In this document: positions 36,454-46,691 of the stretch, in pieces
How the letters are laid out: each line of letters begins with the position of its first letter
Numbering within the stretch: the first letter of the stretch is position 1
Assembly: GCF_003955735.1 (NCBI RefSeq)
Contig: NZ_CP034464.1
Span: 1,116,001-1,180,000, forward strand
Reading direction: 5' to 3'
Length of the DNA stretch: 64,000 nucleotides
DNA from: Undibacterium parvum
Lineage (GTDB): Bacteria > Pseudomonadota > Gammaproteobacteria > Burkholderiales > Burkholderiaceae_D
The notes under the pieces: model-generated
What the model was told of the DNA's origin: nothing
The model's input: the letters and a program-made list of their open reading frames with translations, nothing else
The model's database searches: none
Made by a program: the position numbers and the translations under genes

Positions 36454-38009
36454 GGCTTAACTCCTGGCTTAACTTCTGGCTGCGCGCTGTTTTGTGCAGC
36501 GCTTTTATTCGGCTCAGGGCTAGTCGTGAGCGGTGCTTGCCACGCCAAGGGTCTTGGGATTTGCCTTAGGCAGTTGGCGTCGACTTTGACCGCCTCGGCG
36601 TCGTCTTTGGCGTTCAGATAGCGGTACACCACGTCTCTTAGGCAACCATGCATCAGCAAACCATGGCCGGCATTTTCAACCGCCAGATGGCGTGCTTGCG
36701 GACCTAAGGCCGTGCTGACTGCCGCGCCATGTCGGCTAGGTGTGACCGGATCGATACCGCCACTGAGGAGCAAGACCGGTGACTTACTGGTGGGCACGCT
36801 GAAAAATTCGGCGGGAATAGTGGCACGCGGCCACTTCTCACAAACTTTGTCATACATCCCGGTACTGAGTACCGCAAAATCGTCGGCGGGGACACTAGCC
36901 TTGGCAGCCACTGCCAGCGGACGCGCATAGGCTTCGCCACACCATACCGAGAAGTGCATGCCATAGGCGATACCACCCGGTCCGGCCAGATTAAAGGCAT
37001 TGCTGAGCGTAATCAGGGGATTTATATTGCCTAGCTCAGCCTGCGTTAACGCATACGGTAAGCCTGCAGTACTAGCGGCCGAATACAGCGTTTTATGAAC
37101 TAAACCAAGTAAGGCCTCGCGCGTGAACGGGGCCGTAATCTGGTTGCCCAAACGTGGATGGGTGTAACTGATTTTACTCACTGGTGTGCTGGCAAGCTCA
37201 GGTGTCAGCTTATGCAATAATTTTTTCCAGCGCACCGCCAGATCGGGGTAATTTTGATTACACAGCGTATCCTTCAGGCAGGCTGCGAATACGCCCTCTA
37301 GTGCAGTTTGGGCATCAAGCGATGGCAGGCGCATATCGGGCGGAGTCACCCCATCGAGCACCAGACGTCGCACAGCCTTAGGATACTGGCGCAGATATTC
37401 CAAACCGGCACGGGTTCCATACGAGGCCCCCACCAAGTTGATAGGGCCATAGGCTTGCGCCAGACGAACCGCCTCCAGATCTTGTACCGCAATACTGGTG
37501 CTGAAATACTGCAAATCACCATACGGCAAGGCCTGCAGATTTTTCATGCAATGCTCTGCCAGCTTATGCATGGTCTGGTTGTCCATCACCTCGCTAGCAT
37601 CTTCCAGTTCAGGACAATGCAGAGGAGCACTACGGCCAGTGCCACGTTGATCGACAAACACCAGATCGCGCCTGCGGTTCAGACGGCTTAATACCGCCTG
37701 CCCAAAGCCCGCCACATTGATGGCACTCTGACCGGGACCACCGGCCAACAGAAACACCGCATCAGGCAATTTATTTCTATCTTGTGAGGGCAGCACCACA
37801 TAATGAATGCTGATTTTTTTACCCTCGGGCTGGGCTGGATTGAGTGGCCGCAAGATCTCACCACATTGCACTTCCTGAGGAAAGTCAGGATGACGACAAG
37901 CCTTGGTGGCGGCCTCTGCAACATTAACTAACAGCAACGGCAACAGACATAACAAGATAAGTCGAAACCTGAGTTGTGACATGCCTTGATAAAAAATTGG
38001 ATTTAGCAA
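36450..38009 (-). CDS. Secreted alpha/beta hydrolase (proline iminopeptidase-like, TAP-like C-terminus)
   Basis: Exported serine peptidase or esterase of about 519 residues. A signal peptide (RFRLILLCLLPLLLVNVAEA) is followed by VFLLAGGPGQSAINVAGF (oxyanion region with the GGPG of iminopeptidases), VFVDQRGTGRSAPLHCPE, the nucleophile elbow VGASYGTRAGLEYL, the Asp in LLLSGGIDPVTPSRHG and the His in ENAGHGLLMHGC. This pattern matches Streptomyces-type tripeptidyl aminopeptidase (TAP-like) families. Start: a TTG with AGGAG 6 bases upstream fits best; an ATG 27 bases further in (37982) would also keep the signal peptide. First gene of the operon with the ABC exporter. Confidence 0.85.
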   Translation of the reverse strand: MLNPIFYQGMSQLRFRLILLCLLPLLLVNVAEAATKACRHPDFPQEVQCGEILRPLNPAQPEGKKISIHYVVLPSQDRNKLPDAVFLLAGGPGQSAINVAGFGQAVLSRLNRRRDLVFVDQRGTGRSAPLHCPELEDASEVMDNQTMHKLAEHCMKNLQALPYGDLQYFSTSIAVQDLEAVRLAQAYGPINLVGASYGTRAGLEYLRQYPKAVRRLVLDGVTPPDMRLPSLDAQTALEGVFAACLKDTLCNQNYPDLAVRWKKLLHKLTPELASTPVSKISYTHPRLGNQITAPFTREALLGLVHKTLYSAASTAGLPYALTQAELGNINPLITLSNAFNLAGPGGIAYGMHFSVWCGEAYARPLAVAAKASVPADDFAVLSTGMYDKVCEKWPRATIPAEFFSVPTSKSPVLLLSGGIDPVTPSRHGAAVSTALGPQARHLAVENAGHGLLMHGCLRDVVYRYLNAKDDAEAVKVDANCLRQIPRPLAWQAPLTTSPEPNKSAAQNSAQPEVKPGVKP

Positions 38010-38223
38010 AATACGCTCCTGAAATGTGAAGCACCACAAGCTTGATTCAAAAACCTGTGAGTGAGAGCACAGTGTAAATCGAGTTCTCGCGACAGGAAAG
38101 AAAAGTGACGAAATCGCATAGGCAGGGACGAAAGCCCGATAGCGCGAGATGAAGCCGAACCAGCTATTTTGGTTTTTCCTCAGCCGCGCTAAGCACCGCT
38201 GCCATTAGTGGCGATAGTCATCA

Positions 38224-39363
38224 CTACGCCAGCGTCAGCAATAAAGTTTTAATCGGCGCAGGTAAGGCTGCCGATGAAATTTTTGCCATATCAGTCCAAA
38301 CATAACGCGCCTCAGCCACCATCGCATGTCGTTTGGAAATGCTCGCTCGAAGCGGGGTTACATGCAATTTAAAATGGGTAAACACATGGCTAAAATCAGG
38401 CAAGGCAAGCATCTCAGTCAACTCGCCAAATTGCCCAAACAACTGGCGCGCTGCCGGTAACTGCTCGCTCATCGCCAACACCTCGGTCGCCTGAAAATCA
38501 CGCATACCGCCGATCTCGGGCAAGGATAGCAAGCCGCCCCAAATCCCGCTATCAGGGCGTTGTTCCAGCAAGACTTGGCCCTCATGGATCAACACCAGCA
38601 TCAATGCCTGTTTGTGTTTTTGTAGCTTCTTAGGCTTACGTACCGGCAGCTCGGCGGTGCGCCCCTGCGCATAGGCCAGACAGCGCGTCTGCATAGGGCA
38701 GCGCTCACAGGAGGGGCTGTTGCGGGTACACAGAGTGGCGCCTAAATCCATCAAACCCTGGGTGTAGGCTTGTATGTCCTGCTGCGGTAAGAGCGCCTGG
38801 GCACGTAACCACAACGCGTCTTCTATCGGTTTAGAGCCGGGGTAGCCATCGACCGCAAACACGCGGGCCAAGACCCGCTTGACATTGCCATCCAAAATAG
38901 CCGCGATCGTGCCATACGAAAAAGCCGAAATTGCAGCGGCGGTAGAACGACCTATGCCCGGTAATTCTTGCAGTAACACTGGGTCAGACGGAAATTGTCC
39001 CTGATACTGCGCCACCACCAGCTTGGCACACTGGTGCAGATTGCGCGCCCGCGTGTAGTAACCGAGGCCACTCCAGTGTTCCATCACCTGCTCGGAGCTA
39101 GCCTCTGCCAGCGCAAACACGCTAGGGAAACTCTGCAAAAAACGCTGGTAATACGGGAGCACCGCCGTCACCTGGGTCTGCTGCAACATGATCTCAGACA
39201 ACCAGACACGGTAGGCATCATCGCTTTGCTGCCACGGCAAGGCATGCCGTCCATGCTGCTTTTGCCAGGCAATCAGAGCGGCAGAAAATTCGGGGTCGCG
39301 ATACCGCGGCTGCGATTCTGAAATCGCGTCAGTTGATTGTGAGGGAGTGCGGCTTGAAGTCAT
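38224..39363 (-). CDS. mutY: Adenine DNA glycosylase
   Basis: Removes adenine mispaired with 8-oxoguanine; part of the GO system with MutM, whose gene is also in this window. 379 residues with a ~20-residue extra N-terminus. Catalytic Glu in SEIMLQQTQVTAVLPYY, helix-hairpin-helix LPGIGRSTAAAISAF, the catalytic Asp in AILDGNVKRVLARVF and the 4Fe-4S ligands C-x6-C-x2-C-x5-C (CTRNSPSCERCPMQTRC). The C-terminal MutT-like domain (LLEQRPDSGIWGGLLSLPE) recognises 8-oxoG. Confidence 0.96.
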   Translation of the reverse strand: MTSSRTPSQSTDAISESQPRYRDPEFSAALIAWQKQHGRHALPWQQSDDAYRVWLSEIMLQQTQVTAVLPYYQRFLQSFPSVFALAEASSEQVMEHWSGLGYYTRARNLHQCAKLVVAQYQGQFPSDPVLLQELPGIGRSTAAAISAFSYGTIAAILDGNVKRVLARVFAVDGYPGSKPIEDALWLRAQALLPQQDIQAYTQGLMDLGATLCTRNSPSCERCPMQTRCLAYAQGRTAELPVRKPKKLQKHKQALMLVLIHEGQVLLEQRPDSGIWGGLLSLPEIGGMRDFQATEVLAMSEQLPAARQLFGQFGELTEMLALPDFSHVFTHFKLHVTPLRASISKRHAMVAEARYVWTDMAKISSAALPAPIKTLLLTLA

Positions 39364-39941
39364 TAAGTGTTTTTCAGTAAGGGGTCATACCCCACAGCAT
39401 TCAAAAATAGTCTTACGCATGCAACCCTAGGGCGAGCTAAAAACGCGCACAGAGCCTGACACTTCCTATGACTAGCGTCAAGGGAATCTCCAAAAAAATC
39501 CTCGCAAATTGATTGCACCAAATTCGGGACGCAAATCATTTTCGTTTTCTGTTGGCAATACCGCCCATATGCAAAAAGCCTGGCAATCACAACAGGACAG
39601 CACTACAAAAAGCAATCACTCATAGAGCCAAAACCTCTGATTTTTTAGAGATGGGTAAGACGCGGCCAGTACGTAAAAAACCTGAATTTTGGCTTGTTGC
39701 ATTCTCACCATACTGCATTGAACACTCTTGACAATCCTTACACAGAATGATTTCATACGAACTCTTAATATATTGTAAGAATATCGAAGGAATATTTGAA
39801 GTATATTTTTAATTGATTTTTCTCCTCTGGATAAGGGCGTTGATAACGGCGCGCGGCGAAGAGTAAAGGCGACTAAAAATGGCCTCAATTCCATGAGAAC
39901 GCGACACGTTAAGAACACCCATAATAATTCTGGAGTAGACA
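39364..39941. other. Intergenic region upstream of the TonB-dependent receptor
   Basis: No gene that I can support in about 580 bases. The part from 39725 on is AT-rich, with TTGACA at 39729-39734 and TATATTGTAAGAAT near 39770, and probably carries the receptor promoter. No Fur-box-like sequence stood out. Confidence 0.4.
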
Positions 39942-42776
39942 ATGTTAAAAGAAACCGTTTTATCCCGTTCTGTAAGAATGATGTTCGCCGGCAGTCTCGG
40001 TCTGGCAATGAGTATTTCGGCACCGCATGCGCTAGCGCAAGAGGCTGCAGCTACTAGCGTTCAACGTGTAGAAATCACCGGGTCTTCAATTAAACGCATC
40101 AATCAGGAAACCGCTCTCCCAGTGCAAACCTTGAGCCGTGCCGACATAGAAAAAAGTGGCGCCAATAGCGTTGCGGATCTGGTCGCCGCCTTACCAAGCA
40201 TGCAGGGCTTCGCCACAGCCAACCAAAGCATTAATGGCGGTGGCGGCGGTATCCAGACAGCCTCCATCCACAATATCGGCGCCGCTTACACCCTGGTTCT
40301 ACTGAATGGCCATAGACTTGCTTCTTATGGCTCTGGTAGTGCAGTGAACTTGTCCAGCATTCCTATGTCTGCGGTAGAGCGGGTAGAGATCCTGACCGAT
40401 GGCGCCTCCACGTTGTATGGCTCTGACGCTATCGCTGGCGTGGTCAATTTCATCCTACGTAAGAACCAAACAGATTTTTCGGTCGACCTGACGTATAACC
40501 AGCCCCAGCACAGCGGCGGTAAATCATATAACTTCGGTATCTCTAAAGGGTTTGGCGATCTGGAAAAAGACGGTTACAACGTTTTGCTCGCTTACAGCCA
40601 TGATGAGCAAAAAGAGCTCAATGCATCGCAACGTCCGTTCGCAGATACCGGTGTCAGGAAATTTTCCAGTAAGGGAAAAAACTATGCGACCTGGTCACTG
40701 TCTGACAACTCCAGTCCGGCAATCGCCCAACTGAAGATGAAAGACGGTTCTGATCCTGTGATGTTTTCCCCCGATTTGCTGAAAAACGGCAAATGTGGCC
40801 CGAATACGTTTCAGGTCGACAGTCGCTGCCGCTATGATTACGCGTCCACAGTTCAGTTAATGCCAGAATCGAAACGCGATAGCTTCTTTGGTTCCGTCAA
40901 TTACAAGCTCAATAGCGACACGAATTTATTCGCTGAAGCAGTAGTCTCAAAATTTACCCAAACCGGTCGCTATGCACCGCCAGCTCAGCCCCTGGCGCTT
41001 CCTTTATCTAGCCCGCTGTACAGCAAATATGTCACCCCTTATTTGGCACAATTAGGAGTCGATCCCGCCAATGTTGCGAGCGCGCTTATGAAATTACGCA
41101 TTTCAGATGCTGGTGGTCGCAATGTCGCCTATGGCACTGAGGCGCAGCATTTGGTCTTGGGGGTGGATGGCAATGCCTTTGGCATGGACTACAACGCGTC
41201 GTTTACCCATTCGGTATCCAAGCGTAGCAGAGATTTTGCCGGCGGCTTTTTGAGTAAAAATAAATTCTATGAGATCGTCGACGCCGCGCCTCCCGCATTA
41301 AGCTACGATCCATTTGCACCAGCCGGATCATCAACGGCAATCCTGGCACCAGCGATATTGCATGAAAACTGGTCAAGCTCACAAAATACTCTGGATGTGC
41401 TCAGTTTGAGGGGGTCACGCGAGTTATTTACTTTACCTGGCGGTAAAGCACAGCTAGGTGTCGGCACCGACTTCACCAGACAGGGTTACGACTACAAGGC
41501 GACACCGATCGGTATGGGCGCAAACGCCTTGCAACCTAATTACACCGATGCGCCTTTGGGTGACTCACCAGGCGACTTGCCAATTGCCGCCAGCAGAAAT
41601 AACTGGGGTGCATTTGCCGAACTACTGATGCCTATCAGCAAACGCTTCGACATCACTGCGGCACTACGTTACGACAGCTATACCGCAATTAAAAACACCG
41701 CAAACTTCGACGCAGCCGGCACACCGATCGCCTCTGAGACTCAGGGTAACAAAGCTGATAAACTGACCTATAAACTGTCAGCCGCTTTCCGACCTATCGA
41801 TAGTTTGCTGCTGCGTGGCTCCTATGGCACCGGCTTTAAAATGGCTGACATGTCCACCATCACCTCGCCACTCACCCACAGTGGCAATACCGGCGGCCAA
41901 TATGACTGTCCGGTCAAAGCACCAGATCCACGCGCAGTCAATTGCATGGGAAAAACCCAGTACGATATTTTATCGGGCGGTAATCGTCTGTCCGGCGAAA
42001 ACGGCTTAAAGCCGGAAGAATCCAAGCAAGCCACTTTAGGCTTCCGCGTGGAACCTATCTCTAGCTTGTCGGTGGGAATTGACTGGTGGGATGTAAAAAT
42101 GAGTAATCAGATTGCCTCGCTGCCGGAAGCTGTGGTATTTGGAAACCCGGCTAAATATGACAATCTATTCTCTACTTTTTACGAACCTGGTCAAGGCGGT
42201 AATATTTTGGTCGCCACCCTGCCTTCTTTTAATATCGCCAACGCGCAGTATCAAGGGATAGATTGGGATACCAGCTACAAAACCGCGACACCAATCGGTA
42301 AGTTAAGCCTGAACTGGACCGGTACCTACCTGCTCAAGTCCGATTATGATCTTCCTGGTAATCCTACGGTACAAAGCGTAGGACGTTACGATGAGTTCAA
42401 CAACGTCGCGTTCCGCGTCATCACACGACTGGCGACGACCTTGACGACGTCGGATATGTTTTCACACACGATGATGATCAACTATAAATCCGGTTACCAC
42501 GATCATCAGGCCAGTGTGCGTGAAGTCAATACCGATGGGTCATTTGGTAATTTCGTCGATCTGGATCGTGACGTTTCTTCCTACACTACCTTCGACTGGC
42601 AGACGCGTGCCCAACTGAAGAAAAATATCACGCTTACCTTCGGCATCAAGAACCTGTTTGATCGAAATCCACCGCTGTCACTGAAAGACGGCAACGGCGA
42701 TCAGGTTGGCTACGATGGTCGCTATGCCGATGCGATGGGTCGTACTTTCTACATGACAGGTTCGATGAAATTTTAA
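39942..42776 (+). CDS. TonB-dependent outer-membrane receptor
   Basis: Energy-coupled outer-membrane uptake channel, 944 residues. Signal peptide to about residue 30 (APHALAQ), then the TonB-box/plug start [13 protein letters not shown], plug motifs [59 protein letters not shown], and a 22-strand barrel ending [12 protein letters not shown] with the aromatic C-terminus. The pattern matches the large group of receptors found in bacteria that take up oligopeptides, polysaccharide fragments or other polymers, rather than the classical siderophore set. Its place near peptidase and hydroxyproline genes makes a peptide substrate possible but not shown. GGAG 8 bases before ATG. Confidence 0.94.
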   Translation: MLKETVLSRSVRMMFAGSLGLAMSISAPHALAQEAAATSVQRVEITGSSIKRINQETALPVQTLSRADIEKSGANSVADLVAALPSMQGFATANQSINGGGGGIQTASIHNIGAAYTLVLLNGHRLASYGSGSAVNLSSIPMSAVERVEILTDGASTLYGSDAIAGVVNFILRKNQTDFSVDLTYNQPQHSGGKSYNFGISKGFGDLEKDGYNVLLAYSHDEQKELNASQRPFADTGVRKFSSKGKNYATWSLSDNSSPAIAQLKMKDGSDPVMFSPDLLKNGKCGPNTFQVDSRCRYDYASTVQLMPESKRDSFFGSVNYKLNSDTNLFAEAVVSKFTQTGRYAPPAQPLALPLSSPLYSKYVTPYLAQLGVDPANVASALMKLRISDAGGRNVAYGTEAQHLVLGVDGNAFGMDYNASFTHSVSKRSRDFAGGFLSKNKFYEIVDAAPPALSYDPFAPAGSSTAILAPAILHENWSSSQNTLDVLSLRGSRELFTLPGGKAQLGVGTDFTRQGYDYKATPIGMGANALQPNYTDAPLGDSPGDLPIAASRNNWGAFAELLMPISKRFDITAALRYDSYTAIKNTANFDAAGTPIASETQGNKADKLTYKLSAAFRPIDSLLLRGSYGTGFKMADMSTITSPLTHSGNTGGQYDCPVKAPDPRAVNCMGKTQYDILSGGNRLSGENGLKPEESKQATLGFRVEPISSLSVGIDWWDVKMSNQIASLPEAVVFGNPAKYDNLFSTFYEPGQGGNILVATLPSFNIANAQYQGIDWDTSYKTATPIGKLSLNWTGTYLLKSDYDLPGNPTVQSVGRYDEFNNVAFRVITRLATTLTTSDMFSHTMMINYKSGYHDHQASVREVNTDGSFGNFVDLDRDVSSYTTFDWQTRAQLKKNITLTFGIKNLFDRNPPLSLKDGNGDQVGYDGRYADAMGRTFYMTGSMKF

Positions 42777-42811
42777 GTTGATTTTCAGCGAATGAAGTGA
42801 GCGCGTCCAAA

Positions 42812-42850
42812 GCGGTGCCCTTTCTACTAAAAGGAAAGCGCACCGTTTTT
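42812..42850 (+). terminator. Terminator of the TonB-dependent receptor gene
   Basis: CGGTGC...CTTTC / GAAAG...GCACCG hairpin followed by TTTTTAT, 36 bases after the stop. Confidence 0.8.
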
Positions 42851-42925
42851 ATATTGACAGCGATCAACGATACAATATCCACGCTGCATCGCCCGCCATT
42901 TTTTCTCCCCAAAAAAATAAAAATC

Positions 42926-43315
42926 ATGCCTTCATCCAATCGCCTTGTGAGATTCAGCTTAGGCGCACTCCTGTATGCCGTAATCGGCCATGCGCCTCGC
43001 CATCTGGATCGCAATATCACGCTGCTTGGACGCGTCATACACGGCATGGAATTGCTATCAGCCTTGCCACGCGGGACGGCGGCCATGGGGTTTTATGACA
43101 GACCGGAACAAGCAGTGCTCATCAAGTCCATGCGTATCGCGCAAGACTTGCCAGCAGCTGAGCGTAGCAAACTAGAAATCCTGCGCACCGATACACCGCT
43201 GTTTCAAGCCATCACCGAAGCGCCGCGCAATCGTTCGGGGAAGTGGTATAAGACAGCGGCCAATTACATTGATCTTTGCAATGTGCCCGTCCCTGTCAAA
43301 ACCAAAACAGAATAG
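42926..43315 (+). pseudogene. Peptidyl-prolyl isomerase with an internal in-frame deletion
   Basis: 129-codon frame. From codon 16 on it reads [20 protein letters not shown] and continues [39 protein letters not shown] and the end YIDLCNVPVPVKTKTE: the C-terminal third of the periplasmic cyclophilin-type isomerases of Burkholderiales. Before it there is only [15 protein letters not shown], which looks like the start of a signal peptide. The catalytic cyclophilin core (roughly 150-200 residues, including the active-site Arg and the hydrophobic pocket) is missing with the frame kept. I infer an internal deletion. The protein should have no isomerase activity; another full-length copy may exist elsewhere. 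Confidence 0.75.
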
Positions 43316-43333
43316 GCGAGACTGAAGATAAAC

Positions 43334-43359
43334 AGAGCGAACTTGAGTCGCTCTTTTTA
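43334..43359 (+). terminator. Terminator after the isomerase remnant
   Basis: AGAGCGA / TCGCTCT stem followed by five Ts, 19 bases after the stop. Confidence 0.85.
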
Positions 43360-43436
43360 TTCCCTACTGCGAATAGGCTAAACGAAATCGCTTTGCCTTA
43401 GTGATGTCAAACTGGAGCAACGAGCGATCGCCACGA

Positions 43437-44375
43437 TTACTGAGATTTCAGCACCAGATGTGCGGCGATCAAATCACTTAAAGCAGTCCCCACAGACTTA
43501 AACAGCGTGATCTCATCATCACGTTCTCGCCCTGCGCATTTTTTACTACACAGATCCGCCAGCTCGCCTTTGATGTCTGCTGCCTGAAACAGCCCCTCCT
43601 GAATCGGTATCAACAACTCACCTGCTTCATTCAAGACATTTTGCCGGCTGTCGACAAACACTGCTGCCTTCTGAATTAAAGCACTATCACACTCACGACC
43701 AGCGGGGCTGTGATTGCCTAGCAAATCGACATGTGATCCGGCTCTGACGCTAGCACCCAAAATCAGAGGCGCGGACGAGCCAGTGGCACTGACGATGATA
43801 TCGGCCAGCGCGGTGCTTGCCGCCAGATCCTGCACTTCCATAAATTCAACATGCGGAAAAATGAGTTCCAGATGTTGTTTTAATTCAGTGCGTTTGGCCG
43901 CATTACGTCCCCATAAAAACACATGTGTCAATTCACGTACCGTCAGATGCGCAATCACCAAAGGTATCGCCAGCTTGCCGGTGCCGAGCAAAAGCAAGCG
44001 CTGGGAATTGGCGCGGGACAGATAGCGAGACGCCAGCGCTGAGACCGCCGCGGTGCGCCAGTAAGTGACCGAGGTGCCATCGACCATGGCCAGCGGCACA
44101 CCGTGTTCACGGCTAAACAAGAGTATTTTAGAGTACAAGGACGCATAGTCCTGTTGGGCATTTTCAGGAAAATAGGTGAAGGCTTTGACACCGATCACAT
44201 CCTGATTCCGGGCGGGTAAAACCGCGAATCCATCATGTTTAAGCGGGTCTTGCGATAAGGCAAACACCTGCCTTTGCGGCATACCAAACTCTTGTTGGAA
44301 GCCCTGATCCAATGCCGCGATCAAAGCGGGAAATTGCAGGCTACGATTGACCTGATCTGCATCGATTAACTTCAT
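43437..44375 (-). CDS. Ornithine cyclodeaminase-family reductase, probable pyrroline-2-carboxylate reductase
   Basis: 312-residue protein of the ornithine cyclodeaminase/mu-crystallin family, with the Rossmann motif LLLLGTGKLAIPLVIAH and VFLWGRN, the catalytic region VIGVKAFTYFPEN with its Lys, and SHVDLLGNHSPAGRECD near the dinucleotide. Members linked to proline-racemase-like genes reduce delta1-pyrroline-2-carboxylate to L-proline with NAD(P)H. Here it is the last gene of an operon with a trans-3-hydroxyproline dehydratase, whose product is exactly that compound. Each junction is a 4-base ATGA overlap. Specific activity is inferred from context. Confidence 0.82.
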   Translation of the reverse strand: MKLIDADQVNRSLQFPALIAALDQGFQQEFGMPQRQVFALSQDPLKHDGFAVLPARNQDVIGVKAFTYFPENAQQDYASLYSKILLFSREHGVPLAMVDGTSVTYWRTAAVSALASRYLSRANSQRLLLLGTGKLAIPLVIAHLTVRELTHVFLWGRNAAKRTELKQHLELIFPHVEFMEVQDLAASTALADIIVSATGSSAPLILGASVRAGSHVDLLGNHSPAGRECDSALIQKAAVFVDSRQNVLNEAGELLIPIQEGLFQAADIKGELADLCSKKCAGRERDDEITLFKSVGTALSDLIAAHLVLKSQ

Positions 44376-45475
44376 ATTGCCACCTCAAATTGTTTTGGTG
44401 CATGGCTTAGAGAGAGATATCCCTCTTGAGTAATTTGCACATCATCCTCTAGCCGTATTCCTCCATAACCTGGGATATAAATCCCAGGTTCTATCGTCAC
44501 TACATAGTTTTCCTGTAGAACATCCCGGCAATGCGGCCCCATGAATGGCTGCTCATGCAGCTTGATGCCCACTCCATGCCCCAAACCTAGACCGGCATAG
44601 CCTGCAAATTCTGACGCTTTGAGTATCGCGCTGGCGGCGGCATCTGCCTCATGTGCGGCCAAGCCGGCATGCAAACTGGCGAGGGCTGCACATTGTGCTG
44701 CATATACGGTGTCAAACATCGCCTGTTGCCTTACATCCGCCTTGCCCGCAACAAAACTGCGCGTCATATCTGAGCGATAGCCATTAATGACGGCGCCAAA
44801 ATCGATCACGATCAAATCACCAGCCTGTAATTGTCGCGCAGAGGGTATGCAATGCGGAAGTGCCGAACGCGCTCCAAATCCCAAAATAGTCGTAAATGAA
44901 ATCCCTTCAGAACCGAGACGCTGCATTTGATAATCGAGTTCCAGTGCCATCTCCCGCTCACTCACACCGAGCTTCAGTTGCGGCAATAACAGAGCCAGCG
45001 CACGATCGGAAATTGCGGCAGCCTGGCGAATTTGCGCCACTTCCCATTCATCCTTGATTTTTCTTTGAGACTCCAGCATCGCCGGCGCGCAAGTAAATTC
45101 CATCTCTTGGTTATCAAAACAGATAGCCTGCCACATTGATACCGAAATATGCTCGGATTCAAACAAAATACGATGCGCCTGCTCGCGCTTCAAAACAATA
45201 TTAATCGCGGCGCCTAAAGTCTGGCGATCCCGGTCACGGCATATCACCTGACAGTCAATTTGTTCATTGACACACTCGTGTTGCGCCTGCTCGATAAATC
45301 GATAGTCTGTAATCAGATAAAGAGCATTCTGAGTCACGATTCCGTACGCCGCTTCACCGCTGTAATTGAGCAGATAGCGTAAGTTGTCCAAAGAGAAAAT
45401 CAGCAAGGCGTCTTGTCCTGCCTTGGACAGGCTTTCTCTCAGTATCGCCAGCCTTTGTTCAAATTGCGGTGTCAT
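44372..45475 (-). CDS. M24 metallopeptidase (Xaa-Pro dipeptidase/aminopeptidase)
   Basis: 367 residues: N-terminal creatinase-like domain and a C-terminal pita-bread domain with all five metal ligands visible: Asp in VIDFGAVINGYRSD (two Asp, the second in SDMTRSF), His in GLGHGVGIKLHEQPF, Glu in VTIEPGIYI and Glu in GIRLEDDV. This class cuts peptide bonds next to proline or hydroxyproline. Between a hydroxyproline dehydratase and a pyrroline-carboxylate reductase it most likely frees (hydroxy)proline from dipeptides such as those left from collagen. No signal peptide, so cytoplasmic; the peptides must be imported. Confidence 0.88.
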   Translation of the reverse strand: MTPQFEQRLAILRESLSKAGQDALLIFSLDNLRYLLNYSGEAAYGIVTQNALYLITDYRFIEQAQHECVNEQIDCQVICRDRDRQTLGAAINIVLKREQAHRILFESEHISVSMWQAICFDNQEMEFTCAPAMLESQRKIKDEWEVAQIRQAAAISDRALALLLPQLKLGVSEREMALELDYQMQRLGSEGISFTTILGFGARSALPHCIPSARQLQAGDLIVIDFGAVINGYRSDMTRSFVAGKADVRQQAMFDTVYAAQCAALASLHAGLAAHEADAAASAILKASEFAGYAGLGLGHGVGIKLHEQPFMGPHCRDVLQENYVVTIEPGIYIPGYGGIRLEDDVQITQEGYLSLSHAPKQFEVAI

Positions 45476-46512
45476 CTGAAAATAAATCCATTTTGTAGTG
45501 GGTCGGACGGATCGATGTAAAAACTCGCTTTCCCCACGATATGCGCACTTCCTTCCACGCGCGGGATGATCGCATTGTGCGGTCCATAGGCTAAGGTGTT
45601 CAGGGCTGAAACCTGGAACTGTGACCCCAGAATACTCTCAATAACGATTTTTTCCCCTAAGGGCAATACGCCTTTGGCATGCAAAATAGCGGCTTGCCCG
45701 GCCACACCGCTGCCAGTCGGGCTTCGGTCCAATTCACCGTCAGCAAAGATGCAGACGTTTCTACTATGCACTCCCGCTGTCTCGGACGGAGCCGAAAAAA
45801 TTGTTCCGTATAAAAATCCGAGGTCCGCGTGCAACGGATGCGTTATGGCTCTGGATGAATGCAGCGCTTGCTTAATGCGGCGGCCAGCATCAATGATTTG
45901 ACTGTGATTTTCCGCGCGCAAAGAAAGACCTAAGGAGGATGCATCCACATAAGCATAGAAGGCACCACCGTAGGCGAGCGTATAACTGACAGTTCCCAAG
46001 CCTGGCACCGCGACTTCGGCATCAGCATCAAACACAAATGAGGGTACGTTATCGAAATAGATGCGACGGATTTGCCCTTTTTTAATTTCTGCGTATGCCT
46101 TAATTTGCCCACAAGGCGCGTCGATACGCAAGCTCGTGACTGGCTCTAGTGCGCGCACAACACCTGCCTCTACGGCTACCCGCGTCAGCGCGATGATGGC
46201 GTGGCCGCACATGGTGCTATAGCCTTCATTGTGCAGGAACAAGACCCCAAAATCGCTATCAGGGCGCTCTGGTGGAGTAATAACACAACCATACATGTCG
46301 GCATGACCTCTAGGCTCGAACATGAGCGCGGTACGCAGATGATCATGGTTTTGCTGGCAATCTCTGCGCATTTCCAATATGGTTTCACCTTTCAGCAAGG
46401 GAAATCCTGAAGTAATAATGCGCAAAGGCTCGCCACCGGTATGACACTCCAGAGTGGTCATTTTATGCCATGAAGCCGGAGCTTCCCAATTTGCAAAGAG
46501 ATTCTTATTCAT
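45472..46512 (-). CDS. Proline racemase family: probable trans-3-hydroxy-L-proline dehydratase
   Basis: 346-residue enzyme. The first catalytic position is Cys (STMCGHAIIALTRVAVE, near residue 105), while the second, in DRSPTGSGVAGQAAILHAKG, is Thr instead of the Cys of proline racemase and 4-hydroxyproline epimerase. The Cys/Thr pair is the mark of trans-3-hydroxy-L-proline dehydratase, which removes water to give delta1-pyrroline-2-carboxylate. Other family marks: TTLECHTGGEPLRII and MRRDCQQNHDHLRTALMFEPRGHADMYG. I take the ATG MNKNLFANWEAP; a TTG 45 bases upstream has no ribosome site. First gene of the hydroxyproline operon. Confidence 0.87.
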   Translation of the reverse strand: MNKNLFANWEAPASWHKMTTLECHTGGEPLRIITSGFPLLKGETILEMRRDCQQNHDHLRTALMFEPRGHADMYGCVITPPERPDSDFGVLFLHNEGYSTMCGHAIIALTRVAVEAGVVRALEPVTSLRIDAPCGQIKAYAEIKKGQIRRIYFDNVPSFVFDADAEVAVPGLGTVSYTLAYGGAFYAYVDASSLGLSLRAENHSQIIDAGRRIKQALHSSRAITHPLHADLGFLYGTIFSAPSETAGVHSRNVCIFADGELDRSPTGSGVAGQAAILHAKGVLPLGEKIVIESILGSQFQVSALNTLAYGPHNAIIPRVEGSAHIVGKASFYIDPSDPLQNGFIFR

Positions 46513-46557
46513 TGCTTTTTCAGACGTATTAAACCTACACAAAGCGATATTCAGCAA

Positions 46558-46691
46558 CTAAGTTCTGCCATCATATCGACCACAAAAAGAACAAATATAC
46601 ACCACAAATCAACAAATATACATGAAATATATTTATAATTGAATTAATAGCTTAAAGGCTAAGTAAATAATTCAAACGCTTGGAGATCCTT
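46558..46691. promoter_or_regulatory. Divergent promoter region with repeated ACAAATATACA
   Basis: AT-rich 135-base gap between the hydroxyproline operon and the collagenase-like gene. ACAAATATACA occurs twice (near 46591 and 46612), followed by ATGAAATATATTTATAATTG, giving TATATTTATA-like -10 candidates in both directions. The repeated word could be an operator for a shared regulator, but no regulator gene is adjacent. Confidence 0.45.
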
